Origin: Shewanella sp. c952
GTDB lineage: Bacteria > Pseudomonadota > Gammaproteobacteria > Enterobacterales > Shewanellaceae
Direction of reading: 5' to 3'
NCBI RefSeq assembly: GCF_019654975.1
Contig: NZ_BPEW01000003.1
Span: forward strand, 1-64,000
Length of the DNA: 64,000 nt
This document shows positions 16,455-26,185 of this stretch, one piece after another (positions within the stretch are counted from its first letter, which is position 1; each line of letters opens with the position of its first letter). The notes below the pieces were generated by a model. The model saw only the letters and a list, made by a program, of their open reading frames with translations, was not told where the DNA came from and ran no database searches. The position numbers and the translations under genes were made by a program.

Positions 16455-18173
16455 TTAGTGATCTTGAGCTTCACCAGAACCTTTAGGGAAACGAATCGAC
16501 TCAACCATATCAACAACATCTTGTGGAACTGCGGATGTAACCTTACTGACTGCGAAAGCCACAGCAAAGTTAATCACCATACCAAGCATACCAATCCCTT
16601 CAGGAGACACACCAAACAACCAGTTCTCACTCATATTCGCACTTGGGTTTACAAACTTAAAGTACACAATATAAGAAGCAGTAAATAGCAGACCGGTTAT
16701 CATACCGGAGATAGCGCCCTCTTTATTCACAGTCTTAGAGAAGATCCCCATAATAATAGCTGGGAATAATGATGATGCAGCAAGTCCAAATGCAATCGCA
16801 ACAACCGCGGCCACAAACCCTGGCGGATTAATACCGAAGTAACCAGCCATCACGATACCCATTGCAGCTGCAATTCGGGCGTACATCAATTCCTTCTTGT
16901 CAGAGATATCTGGCATCAAATTCTTTTTCAATAAATCATGAGATACAGAAGTCGAAATAACCAGTAGCAGACCTGCTGAAGTTGATAGCGCAGCCGCTAG
17001 ACCACCTGCAGCAACAAGTGCGATAACCCATGCTGGCAGATTGGCAATTTCTGGCGTCGCTAACACCATAATATCGCGGTCAATCTTCATCTCGCTTTCA
17101 GCGCCTTTAGCATAGTAAATCTTGCCGTCGTCGTTCTTATCATCCCAAGTAATTAACCCTGTTTTCTCCCAGTTCTTAATCCACTCAGGTGCCGTTTCAT
17201 AAGCAACACCTGTCGACTCTGGGCCATTAATTGTTTCAATCATGTTTACACGAGAGAAAGCAGCAAGAGCAGGAATCGTTGTGTACATAATCGCAATAAA
17301 CACCAGTGCCCAGCCCGCTGATACTCGCGCATCCTTAACTTTAGGTACAGTGAAGAAACGTACGATGACATGCGGAAGACCTGCAGTACCAAACATCAAT
17401 GCACCAGTAATGAAGAACACATCAATCATGCTCTTAGAACCTTCGGTGTATTGGGAGAAACCTAATTCGGCAGACAATCCATCGAGCTTATCTAACAAGT
17501 ACACTCCAGTACCATTGCCAGCAGCATCAATTAACTCTGCACCAAAACCAATTTGCGGAATGATATGGCCTGTCATCATCACAGAGATGAAGATAGCTGG
17601 CACCATGAAAGCGAAAATAAGTACGCAGTACTGTGCGACCTGGGTGTAGGTAATTCCTTTCATTCCACCAAGAACCGCATAGAAGAACACCACTGCCATA
17701 CCAATATATACGCCGGTTTCAACTTCAACTTCAAGGAACCTTGAGAATACAACACCCACACCACGCATTTGACCTGCGATATAAGTGAAACAGATAAAGA
17801 TGGCACACACTACCGCGACGGTACGCGCCGCTTGTGAGTAATAACGGTCACCAATAAAATCAGGTACTGTGAACTTACCAAATTTACGCAGGTACGGAGC
17901 CATGCAAAGCGCTAGCAGAACATAACCGCCGGTCCAACCCATTAAATACACGGAACCGTCATAACCAGTAAACGATACAATACCCGCCAGTGAGATAAAT
18001 GATGCCGCAGACATCCAATCGGCTGCTGTAGCCATACCGTTCATTACTGGGTGTACACCGCCACCCGCAACGTAGAATTCTTTAGTCGAACCAGCACGAG
18101 ACCAGATCGCAATACCGATATATAGGGCAAATGTAATCCCTACTATCAGATAGGTTAATGTTTGTACGTCCAT
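16455..18173 (-). CDS. Sodium:solute symporter large subunit (VC_2705 subfamily)
   Basis: Polytopic inner-membrane protein of 572 residues in the SSS family, the family of acetate permease ActP. About 13 hydrophobic segments are seen. The conserved early segment GGGVHPVMNGMATAADWMSA is typical of acetate and carboxylate symporters. A soluble insertion around 305-365 (PEWIKNWEK...KIYYAKG) is typical of the VC_2705 subfamily. The small DUF4212 partner is encoded 31 bp upstream. Acetate or another short carboxylate driven by sodium is the likely substrate (inference). AAGGAG precedes the ATG. Confidence 0.9.
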   Translation of the reverse strand: MDVQTLTYLIVGITFALYIGIAIWSRAGSTKEFYVAGGGVHPVMNGMATAADWMSAASFISLAGIVSFTGYDGSVYLMGWTGGYVLLALCMAPYLRKFGKFTVPDFIGDRYYSQAARTVAVVCAIFICFTYIAGQMRGVGVVFSRFLEVEVETGVYIGMAVVFFYAVLGGMKGITYTQVAQYCVLIFAFMVPAIFISVMMTGHIIPQIGFGAELIDAAGNGTGVYLLDKLDGLSAELGFSQYTEGSKSMIDVFFITGALMFGTAGLPHVIVRFFTVPKVKDARVSAGWALVFIAIMYTTIPALAAFSRVNMIETINGPESTGVAYETAPEWIKNWEKTGLITWDDKNDDGKIYYAKGAESEMKIDRDIMVLATPEIANLPAWVIALVAAGGLAAALSTSAGLLLVISTSVSHDLLKKNLMPDISDKKELMYARIAAAMGIVMAGYFGINPPGFVAAVVAIAFGLAASSLFPAIIMGIFSKTVNKEGAISGMITGLLFTASYIVYFKFVNPSANMSENWLFGVSPEGIGMLGMVINFAVAFAVSKVTSAVPQDVVDMVESIRFPKGSGEAQDH

Positions 18174-18204
18174 TTCATGACTCCTTTAAATAAGTTCTTA
18201 GTTA

Positions 18205-18471
18205 TTAGTCTTCGTGCACATCATATTTTTTGTCTAATGCATTCGCTTTAGCGACATAAACAAAAATAAGTGCGACAAACACGTACATGGCACCCTGTTG
18301 TGCAAACCAGAATCCCAACTTGAACCCCATGAAATGGATCTCATTGAGCACATCTACTAATAAAATACCGCAGCCAAATGAAACTGCTGCCCAAATGGCC
18401 AATAAGCCCAATACTAGACGTAGATTTTCACGCCAATAACCTTCTGCCTTCTCGTTGCTTTCAAAACTCAT
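18205..18471 (-). CDS. Symporter small subunit (DUF4212)
   Basis: An 88-residue membrane protein with two transmembrane helices (about 17-40 and 50-75). It matches the DUF4212 pattern: YWRENLRLVLGLLAIWAAVS, then a conserved GFWFAQQGAMYVFV segment. It is the obligate neighbour of VC_2705-type sodium:solute symporters and probably forms a complex with the product of the next gene. The Shine-Dalgarno GGGGAGTC is very strong, consistent with high expression of the first gene of the operon. Confidence 0.92.
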   Translation of the reverse strand: MSFESNEKAEGYWRENLRLVLGLLAIWAAVSFGCGILLVDVLNEIHFMGFKLGFWFAQQGAMYVFVALIFVYVAKANALDKKYDVHED

Positions 18472-18696
18472 AGCGACTCCCCTGTGCTGATTTTTATATT
18501 AAGTCAGCAGTTAATCTAGCAAGCATACGCTGAACAACAATCGCGACCTTAGTCTAACGCCAACGGAAGGTATTAGACGGAATCTACAAATAATTATATT
18601 ATTCAAGAAGATATAAGTTTACGCTCACGTAAAGCAAGTTCATTTAGTAAGCGGTGAGTTAGACCAAGGTATTATCTGTTTTTATTTTTCAGCCAC

Positions 18697-18726
18697 AAAA
18701 AAGCCCACTAGAAGTGGGCTCTTTTT
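18697..18726 (-). terminator. Terminator after the DsbA-like gene
   Basis: Stem AGCCCACT / AGTGGGCT, then TTTTTTG on the minus strand. It lies 13 bp after the DsbA-like stop codon. Confidence 0.8.
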
Positions 18727-18739
18727 GTTGTATTAGCGG

Positions 18740-19366
18740 TTAATCTTCAAGTTGGCTCAGGTAACGGATCATTTCAGCAAGCGCTTCAGGGGACTGAGGT
18801 TGCTTCTTAATTAAGTACTTTCCGTTGACCAGTAGAGATGGCACACCTTTAATCTCAGCCAATTGAGCTTGGGTGTCATAATTCATTAATGCCAATTTAG
18901 CATCAGCCGAATTCATCGCGTCTGTAACCGCTTTATCGTCGACTCCTTGACTGACAAAGTAAGCTTGAAGATCTGCTGGTCGGTTGAATGCGCCATTATT
19001 TTCATGGATACGAGTAAAAATATTGCCATGCACTTGTTTAGTAACACTGAATTTTTGCGCTAAATAGTAGGCTTCTTGGCTTAATATCCAACTCGTACGG
19101 CCAGCTCCAACAGGCGTTCTTTCAAACTCAACATCACTCTCTAGCAGATGAGCTGTTTGTTCAAACAGTGGATCTTGTCGGTAACAATGACCGCAGTTAT
19201 AAGAGAAAAACTCTCTGATCACCGGCGTTTGAGCTTCTGGGATCCCAGCTATCTTGACGTAATCAATACCTTCTACATACTGCGCGGCATGGGCGCTTTG
19301 TAAGGGCAATAGCAAGCTGACAATCGCCAGTAAGCCACTGGTAAACAATACTTGTAACGATTTCAT
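18740..19366 (-). CDS. Periplasmic thiol:disulfide oxidoreductase, DsbA-like
   Basis: Secreted thioredoxin-fold oxidoreductase. A signal peptide (MKSLQVLFTSGLLAIVSLLL...AHA) precedes the mature protein. The redox motif is CGHC in YNCGHCY, where classical DsbA has CPHC, and the cis-proline loop is GVPSLLVNGKY. DsbA introduces disulfides into exported proteins. The ATG at 19366 is preferred over the one at 19372, because the latter overlaps the AAGGA ribosome binding site. It lies downstream of the SDR gene in the same transcript. Dedicated electron partners (DsbB) are not in the window. Confidence 0.88.
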   Translation of the reverse strand: MKSLQVLFTSGLLAIVSLLLPLQSAHAAQYVEGIDYVKIAGIPEAQTPVIREFFSYNCGHCYRQDPLFEQTAHLLESDVEFERTPVGAGRTSWILSQEAYYLAQKFSVTKQVHGNIFTRIHENNGAFNRPADLQAYFVSQGVDDKAVTDAMNSADAKLALMNYDTQAQLAEIKGVPSLLVNGKYLIKKQPQSPEALAEMIRYLSQLED

Positions 19367-19381
19367 ATACATCCTTAATAT

Positions 19382-20200
19382 TTAACAGGCGTCCAGCATA
19401 TCCATTGGGTCACTGAACTGATACTCAAAATTTAGCTCTTTAACGAGTCGATTGCTACTAATGAGTTTACCGCCACCCGCACTGCCTTGCACAAATTGCG
19501 GCTCAACGAGGCCCAAACTTAAACTAGCCCGACGGTAAAAAGCCTCACGTGTAGGATGTTGAGGAGCGCAAACATTATAGACACCTGCAGAGTCTTCATC
19601 AAAAATCAGCTTTGTTACGGCACTAATACAATCATGCAGGTGAACAATATTGACCGGAGCTTGTGGTTCTGCAAGCTCAGTTTTGCCAGCCAAAAAGCGT
19701 CCTGGGTGTCGTTTAGGACCCACTAAACCAGAGAATCGAGCAATGCAGCTGTTGTCTAATGCTAAAAACATCGCTTCAGCCTGAAGCAGCTTTTCGCTAA
19801 CCTCTGAATGGGCAACGGCATCTTGCTCAGTCATGATTTTATCCAGCGATGGATACACCCCTGTGGTACTCACAAATACTATTTTCTGGTAACGAATACC
19901 GCTAATCAACGCGGTTAACTCTGTTAGTTTTGCGTGATAAGCGTTGGGGTCTTTTCTTAATCCTGGTGGAATATTGACAACTAAACAATCGGTGTTAAGC
20001 GCGGCTTTTAACGCTGGAACTGACTGTTGCTCGACTTCTGCCAGATCTAATGCAAAGCCGTTAATGCCATCTTTAGATAATGCGGTTGCATCCTCAGAGC
20101 TACGTTTACTACCATTTACCGTAACACCACGTGCTACTAATTCTTGCGCAAGTGGGAAGCCAAACCAACCACAGCCGACAATACAAACTGAATTTATCAT
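19382..20200 (-). CDS. NAD(P)-binding SDR/epimerase-like protein (YeeZ-like)
   Basis: Extended short-chain dehydrogenase-like Rossmann protein of about 272 residues. The nucleotide-binding motif is VGCGWFGFPLA (N-terminal), followed by a conserved VFVSTTGVYPS segment that replaces the usual YxxxK region. The family (E. coli YeeZ) has no established substrate. The ATG at 20200 is favoured, with AAGGG five bases upstream; an in-frame GTG at 20206 is possible. It lies 15 bp upstream of the DsbA-like gene. A repeat element begins 51 bp upstream of its start. Confidence 0.8.
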   Translation of the reverse strand: MINSVCIVGCGWFGFPLAQELVARGVTVNGSKRSSEDATALSKDGINGFALDLAEVEQQSVPALKAALNTDCLVVNIPPGLRKDPNAYHAKLTELTALISGIRYQKIVFVSTTGVYPSLDKIMTEQDAVAHSEVSEKLLQAEAMFLALDNSCIARFSGLVGPKRHPGRFLAGKTELAEPQAPVNIVHLHDCISAVTKLIFDEDSAGVYNVCAPQHPTREAFYRRASLSLGLVEPQFVQGSAGGGKLISSNRLVKELNFEYQFSDPMDMLDAC

Positions 20201-20251
20201 TTTCACCCTTTTGATTATTCTTAAATAACGAGGTCAGACCGCATTTGTATT

Positions 20252-20522
20252 ATACCAATTCCATTAAGGATATACTCAGTTCAGGGCTTTCAATACTAGA
20301 CGCATTGTGCAAGAAATGGTTATTCCCTTTTGAGACAATGCAACGTAGCAGTGAAAGTCCTGAGACGCTCACAACGTGCGGCTGATATTTAAGGCATGGG
20401 GAAATCACTTAATACAGCGCATGTGGCATTCGATATAGAATAACGATTAGCGATAAGCCACTTACTTTTCTAAAGTGATTTTTACTCCCACTGAATGAGC
20501 AACTCTTTAATGGAGTTGGTAT
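20252..20522. repeat. MITE-like interspersed repeat, copy 1
   Basis: A 271-bp noncoding element bounded by 16-bp terminal inverted repeats: ATACCAATTCCATTAA at the left and its complement with one mismatch at the right. An internal block TGGTTATTCCCTT is shared with copy 2 at 50634-50891. It encodes no plausible protein. Its right end supplies the stop codon region of the HD-GYP gene, so insertion occurred at or inside that gene's 3' end. Confidence 0.65.
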
Positions 20523-21715
20523 TACATAGAGCTAAAATAGAAGCTTATATCAGCACTAGGATCCAGTGCTTTTAATGCACCAGTGCCTAACTCATCGACT
20601 TTAAGCACTTTACTTATCAATATACCCTCTTCGACTAAATAGCGTAACACTGCGTTATCACCGTTTTCATCACAGGCAAGCACATGAGGCTGTTTAACCG
20701 TTTCAGTGGTAATCAGAACTTTCGCTATTTGCCCATTGGATAACTGCACTAATGTACCGGGAGGATAGATCCCGAGAACTTTAACTAAGGCAGAAATAAG
20801 CGCTGCAGCATGTTTACCTGCTCTATTCTTAAAAAGATAGCCTAAAGCCACTTGTGGTGAACGCCCATTTCCAAATTTAAGTAACTGTTCAAAGTCGTTT
20901 GCTAAGGCAACTATTTGCGTTGTTAGTGGGATCTGTGCGCCTTTTAATCTATCAGGATAACCACTGCCATCAGCCCACTCATGGTGATGTAAAACAATAT
21001 CAAGCACTGCTTTTGGAAACAGATCTTGTTTGCTCATCATGTCAAAACCAAATTTGGGGTGCATTTTCAAAAAATTAACTTCATGATCCGATAAGTTAGT
21101 TTTCTTTCGTCTGATAATATCTGGCACTTTTCGCTTACCAATATCATGAAATACAGACCCCATTGCGATATCGCGCAACTCTGAATCAGTGCAGCCCAAT
21201 GAACACCCGAGCATCATCGACAATACAGCTATTGAAACCCCATGCTCAGTCCCGCTGTCGTCCTCATTGCTATTCACTAAAGCAAGATGCGGTGTTGAGG
21301 TTTCTTTAATATGATCCATCATCGATTCAACTAGCGTTGCAGCTGAGCGATAAGCGCCCTCTGGTTCAGCGGCTATTTTTGAAAATGCACTGCGGCATTC
21401 TAGGCCATTCTTTTGAAACCGTTGCTGACTCATACGAATAGATTTACGTAATGAAGTGAGTCTTTCCTGAGCAAACTCCTCCGCAGATTTCTCCACGATC
21501 ACTTCAATCTGTTGCTCTTGTGTAGATGCAAGCAACGCTTTCCCTGCGATCAAATACACATAAGTAATATTTAAGCTCTTAATCAGTTCGATTTGTGATT
21601 GGTTTTCAATTTCAAACTGGTTAAAAAGAAAAGGATGCTGGGTCCATGACAGTGGTAATTTGATGGTTAAACCAATGCATAACTTAGACAAGGGAATTCT
21701 GACGTCTTTTGACAT
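20522..21715 (-). CDS. HD-GYP cyclic-di-GMP phosphodiesterase with DUF3391
   Basis: Cytoplasmic signalling enzyme of 397 residues. An N-terminal DUF3391 domain (about 1-130) precedes an HD-GYP domain: HDIGK (about 190), HHHEW and GSGYPDRLKG. All metal-binding histidine/aspartate positions look present, so cyclic-di-GMP hydrolysis is expected. The HD-GYP core reads GSGYP, a frequent variant. The gene overlaps the stop codon of a small upstream ORF (TAATG), suggesting translational coupling. Its own stop lies in the terminal repeat of the element at 20252-20522. Confidence 0.9.
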   Translation of the reverse strand: MSKDVRIPLSKLCIGLTIKLPLSWTQHPFLFNQFEIENQSQIELIKSLNITYVYLIAGKALLASTQEQQIEVIVEKSAEEFAQERLTSLRKSIRMSQQRFQKNGLECRSAFSKIAAEPEGAYRSAATLVESMMDHIKETSTPHLALVNSNEDDSGTEHGVSIAVLSMMLGCSLGCTDSELRDIAMGSVFHDIGKRKVPDIIRRKKTNLSDHEVNFLKMHPKFGFDMMSKQDLFPKAVLDIVLHHHEWADGSGYPDRLKGAQIPLTTQIVALANDFEQLLKFGNGRSPQVALGYLFKNRAGKHAAALISALVKVLGIYPPGTLVQLSNGQIAKVLITTETVKQPHVLACDENGDNAVLRYLVEEGILISKVLKVDELGTGALKALDPSADISFYFSSM

Positions 21716-21903
21716 TAGTAAACGCTCCAGAGGTAGTCACTGCTAATACAAAGTGGCTCGCTCTTGAATGAAGATATAGTGCCAAACTCTTGCAGGTTAT
21801 CACAGGCACTAATTTTGGCTACGTCGCCATTAGCTATCAGTAGATAATAATAGCTTTCGACTAGGAATAACAGTAAGAATGTCAATTTTATGACAGTTTT
21901 CAC
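21715..21903 (-). CDS. Small hypothetical exported or membrane protein (62 aa)
   Basis: The ORF begins with GTG and ends in TAATG, sharing bases with the start codon of the HD-GYP gene. Residues about 5-25 are strongly hydrophobic (LTFLLLFLVESYYYLLIA), followed by a short tail with two cysteines (C34, C52). It may be a membrane-anchored or exported micropeptide whose translation couples to the phosphodiesterase. There is no convincing Shine-Dalgarno, and I do not recognise a family. Confidence 0.4.
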   Translation of the reverse strand: MKTVIKLTFLLLFLVESYYYLLIANGDVAKISACDNLQEFGTISSFKSEPLCISSDYLWSVY

Positions 21904-22204
21904 ATAGTTAAGCCAATAAGTAAACAGTCAATCACTTCGTTCATTTTTGATGTTTCAGACAGAACGATAACATTTGAGCACACTAGATAGATAAATCAAC
22001 TGAAGCTAGAAAGTTAAACTGTTATACCGTCAAATTATTCATCGACCGCTAACACCGTGGTTCATTCTGTAGCGACATCAATAGGTCACTAATAGCCAGT
22101 AAACCGTCTAGCACTTAGTTATAACTTATTCCATTTTTATCGACAACTGTATGAAATTATCACCATCAGGATATTGTATGCAATGTGCAATTGATATACT
22201 CTAG

Positions 22205-22402
22205 CTTCGTTCTTTAGAGTTAGTAGCCCCGAACTATTACTCTCAAAGGCAAACTGTCAATTGTCCTTTTATTAAGGCTAGCAATAAACAATTATTGCTT
22301 ATCTAAAAAAGGTTTTTTGTTAATATCCCTGGATCATAGTATCGAATGCTGTCGATACTGCAGATTCTTTTTGGCGCTGTATTCATACAGCGCTATTTTT
22401 TT
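22205..22402 (+). ncRNA. Candidate small RNA
   Basis: A 560-bp gene-free interval ends in a strong plus-strand terminator that belongs to no upstream plus-strand gene. About 200 bp before it is a -10-like TATACT (22195-22200) with a weak -35. The proposed RNA carries an 8-bp hairpin (AGTATCGA / TCGATACT, 22338-22359), a U-rich single-stranded stretch and the terminator hairpin, which is the layout of an Hfq-binding sRNA. I cannot assign it to a known family. Confidence 0.45.
22373..22402 (+). terminator. Orphan Rho-independent terminator
   Basis: Stem GCGCTGTAT / ATACAGCGC followed by TATTTTTTT. Both flanking genes run on the minus strand, so this terminator implies a rightward noncoding transcript. 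Confidence 0.75.
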
Positions 22403-22465
22403 ATCGACTCAGTAAGTTAAGCCGCTAGCTGACGTGCTTGAAGATATCGCTAAGTCAGTCTCAAT

Positions 22466-22933
22466 CTATTCTTCTGCTTTCCAATCTGAAAAGTAATGCT
22501 TTAATCGCTTTGAATTAAACAAGTATAAAGTACTCCAAAATAGGAACAATGCATCTAGTCCGACACTCCAGCTATACACATAGTGAGCATGCAGAATACG
22601 CTGAATGAGTAAACCACCGTCAACACACAACAACACCAGTAATAGCCACTTTATGTACTTAAAAATAGGTTGGATCCACGAAGGGCTGCGCTTTCGCTCG
22701 GCTATAATTAAGCCGTAAACAACAAGTGCGCCAGCACCGGCCATTAACGCCATCAAAAAGTCTGACTTTTGCGGATAAACTAACGCAACCAGCCCTGCTC
22801 TATCACTTGCCTGAGTTAGTGATGCTATAAAAATGCACCAACCCCTGGCTAAAAAGATCAGCATTAAATACAGCATCAAAGGAGGCTTAATATGCCCCTT
22901 ATCATCTAACCAAGTTATGTTACTGAAATTCAA
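22466..22933 (-). CDS. DUF2919 family inner-membrane protein
   Basis: A 155-residue polytopic membrane protein with four hydrophobic helices. The N-terminal signature is DDKGHIKPPLMLYLMLIFLA, followed by RGWCIFIASL, the conserved start of DUF2919 (E. coli YfeZ-like). Its function is unknown. The start is TTG with AAGGGAC upstream. It stands alone between the candidate sRNA and ligA. Confidence 0.8.
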   Translation of the reverse strand: MNFSNITWLDDKGHIKPPLMLYLMLIFLARGWCIFIASLTQASDRAGLVALVYPQKSDFLMALMAGAGALVVYGLIIAERKRSPSWIQPIFKYIKWLLLVLLCVDGGLLIQRILHAHYVYSWSVGLDALFLFWSTLYLFNSKRLKHYFSDWKAEE

Positions 22934-23085
22934 AGCTGTCCCTTTTTTCCGAATCTAGACAGCGCCAACTGCAGCTGTATTAGTGTTTAATCAGATATGG
23001 TGCCTTTTGCAGAAATTTCAACGTTTTTAATGCAGAAAATTACTTATTGAAATACTAGAAAGGTGGTGAAAATAGTAAAAGACAA

Positions 23086-23112
23086 ATAAAAAAGCTCCCC
23101 TTAGGGAGCTTT
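23086..23112 (-). terminator. Terminator after ligA
   Basis: Stem AAAGCTCCC / GGGAGCTTT, followed on the minus strand by TTTTTTATTTG. It lies about 20 bp after the ligA stop. Confidence 0.8.
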
Positions 23113-23130
23113 ACATCAGCAACTGTTTGT

Positions 23131-25167
<2,037 letters not shown>

Positions 25168-25214
25168 CTAAGCGACCTTTTTAAAACAAGTTTAGTTGAT
25201 TCACTAACTCAGAA

Positions 25215-26162
25215 TTAAGCCTGTGCTTTAATTCGTTGTATATAACTCTGTTTGGTACTTTCTAGCCACTCATCGCGTCCACCATCCAGTACCAGACCGT
25301 TTAGGTCGTCAGCGATTTGGTGGGCAGAATTGAGCATGGTAGAGAAATTTCTCAAGGCATCGCCATAACAGGGTAGTGTCATAAACAGCACCACTCCTTG
25401 AGTTGAGAACTGCTCCATGCTATCAGGGTCAAACACACCTGGTTTAACCATATTCGCCATCGAGAATAATACTTTACCGGTACCGGCATTATCTTCATGA
25501 CGGTGGAAAATATTCATGTCACCGAACTTAAAATTGAGTGTCAGCAAGCAAGGTAACAGCTCCGCGCCATTAAGCTCTTCACCCTCTTTAGCTACAACGT
25601 GCAGTACCAATACATCTTGTGGATCACCTAAAGGCTCTTCTACTGCTACCTCTTCAACATCCTGCTCGACAAAACTTTCTTGCGCCGCTTCGGTTGCGAG
25701 AACAGGTTCTTCAGCAAACAAAGATGATTGAATTGGCGCAGCTTCTGTTTGTATTGTTACACCTTCATCGGTTAATGAAGGTTCAACGCGAGTCGCTTTA
25801 GCACCACGAGCCGCTTTTTGGCTCGGCGCTTCACTTAATGTAAAAGACTCATCTTCAACGGCCGAGAAACCCGCGTCGACATTTTCTGTAACTGCAGCTT
25901 CTGTAACTAATGGTACATGCTTTGGCTCATTTTCAATGTCAGATGTGACGCTTTCGTCTGCGCTCGCCTTAACAACCCTGACTTCGCCTATTCCGTCATT
26001 ATCGAAACCTTCAGCATCTCTGCGGTCTCGATTGATATCTGTCATTGGGCTCTGCTTGAATCCAGTCGGCTGTTGCTTTCGTATGGACCAAAAACCATGC
26101 ACAAGTACGGCAATAATCGCTATCGCTCCTAAAACAAGCAATACCAGTTGCAAATTTTCCAT
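25215..26162 (-). CDS. zipA: Cell division protein ZipA
   Basis: Inner-membrane divisome protein that tethers FtsZ to the membrane. It has an N-terminal single transmembrane helix ([21 protein letters not shown], residues about 4-24), then a charged, acidic linker (about 30-180) and a C-terminal globular FtsZ-binding domain (about 185-315). The C-terminal domain includes [19 protein letters not shown] and [17 protein letters not shown]. The length of 315 residues is typical. AGGGTAA precedes the ATG. It lies between smc and ligA, the standard gammaproteobacterial arrangement. Confidence 0.96.
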   Translation of the reverse strand: MENLQLVLLVLGAIAIIAVLVHGFWSIRKQQPTGFKQSPMTDINRDRRDAEGFDNDGIGEVRVVKASADESVTSDIENEPKHVPLVTEAAVTENVDAGFSAVEDESFTLSEAPSQKAARGAKATRVEPSLTDEGVTIQTEAAPIQSSLFAEEPVLATEAAQESFVEQDVEEVAVEEPLGDPQDVLVLHVVAKEGEELNGAELLPCLLTLNFKFGDMNIFHRHEDNAGTGKVLFSMANMVKPGVFDPDSMEQFSTQGVVLFMTLPCYGDALRNFSTMLNSAHQIADDLNGLVLDGGRDEWLESTKQSYIQRIKAQA

Positions 26163-26185
26163 TGGTTACCCTGTAATCTTTATGT

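Noticed and set aside
17242..17649. 135-codon plus-strand ORF inside the symporter gene
   Set aside because: Antisense shadow of a conserved membrane protein gene.
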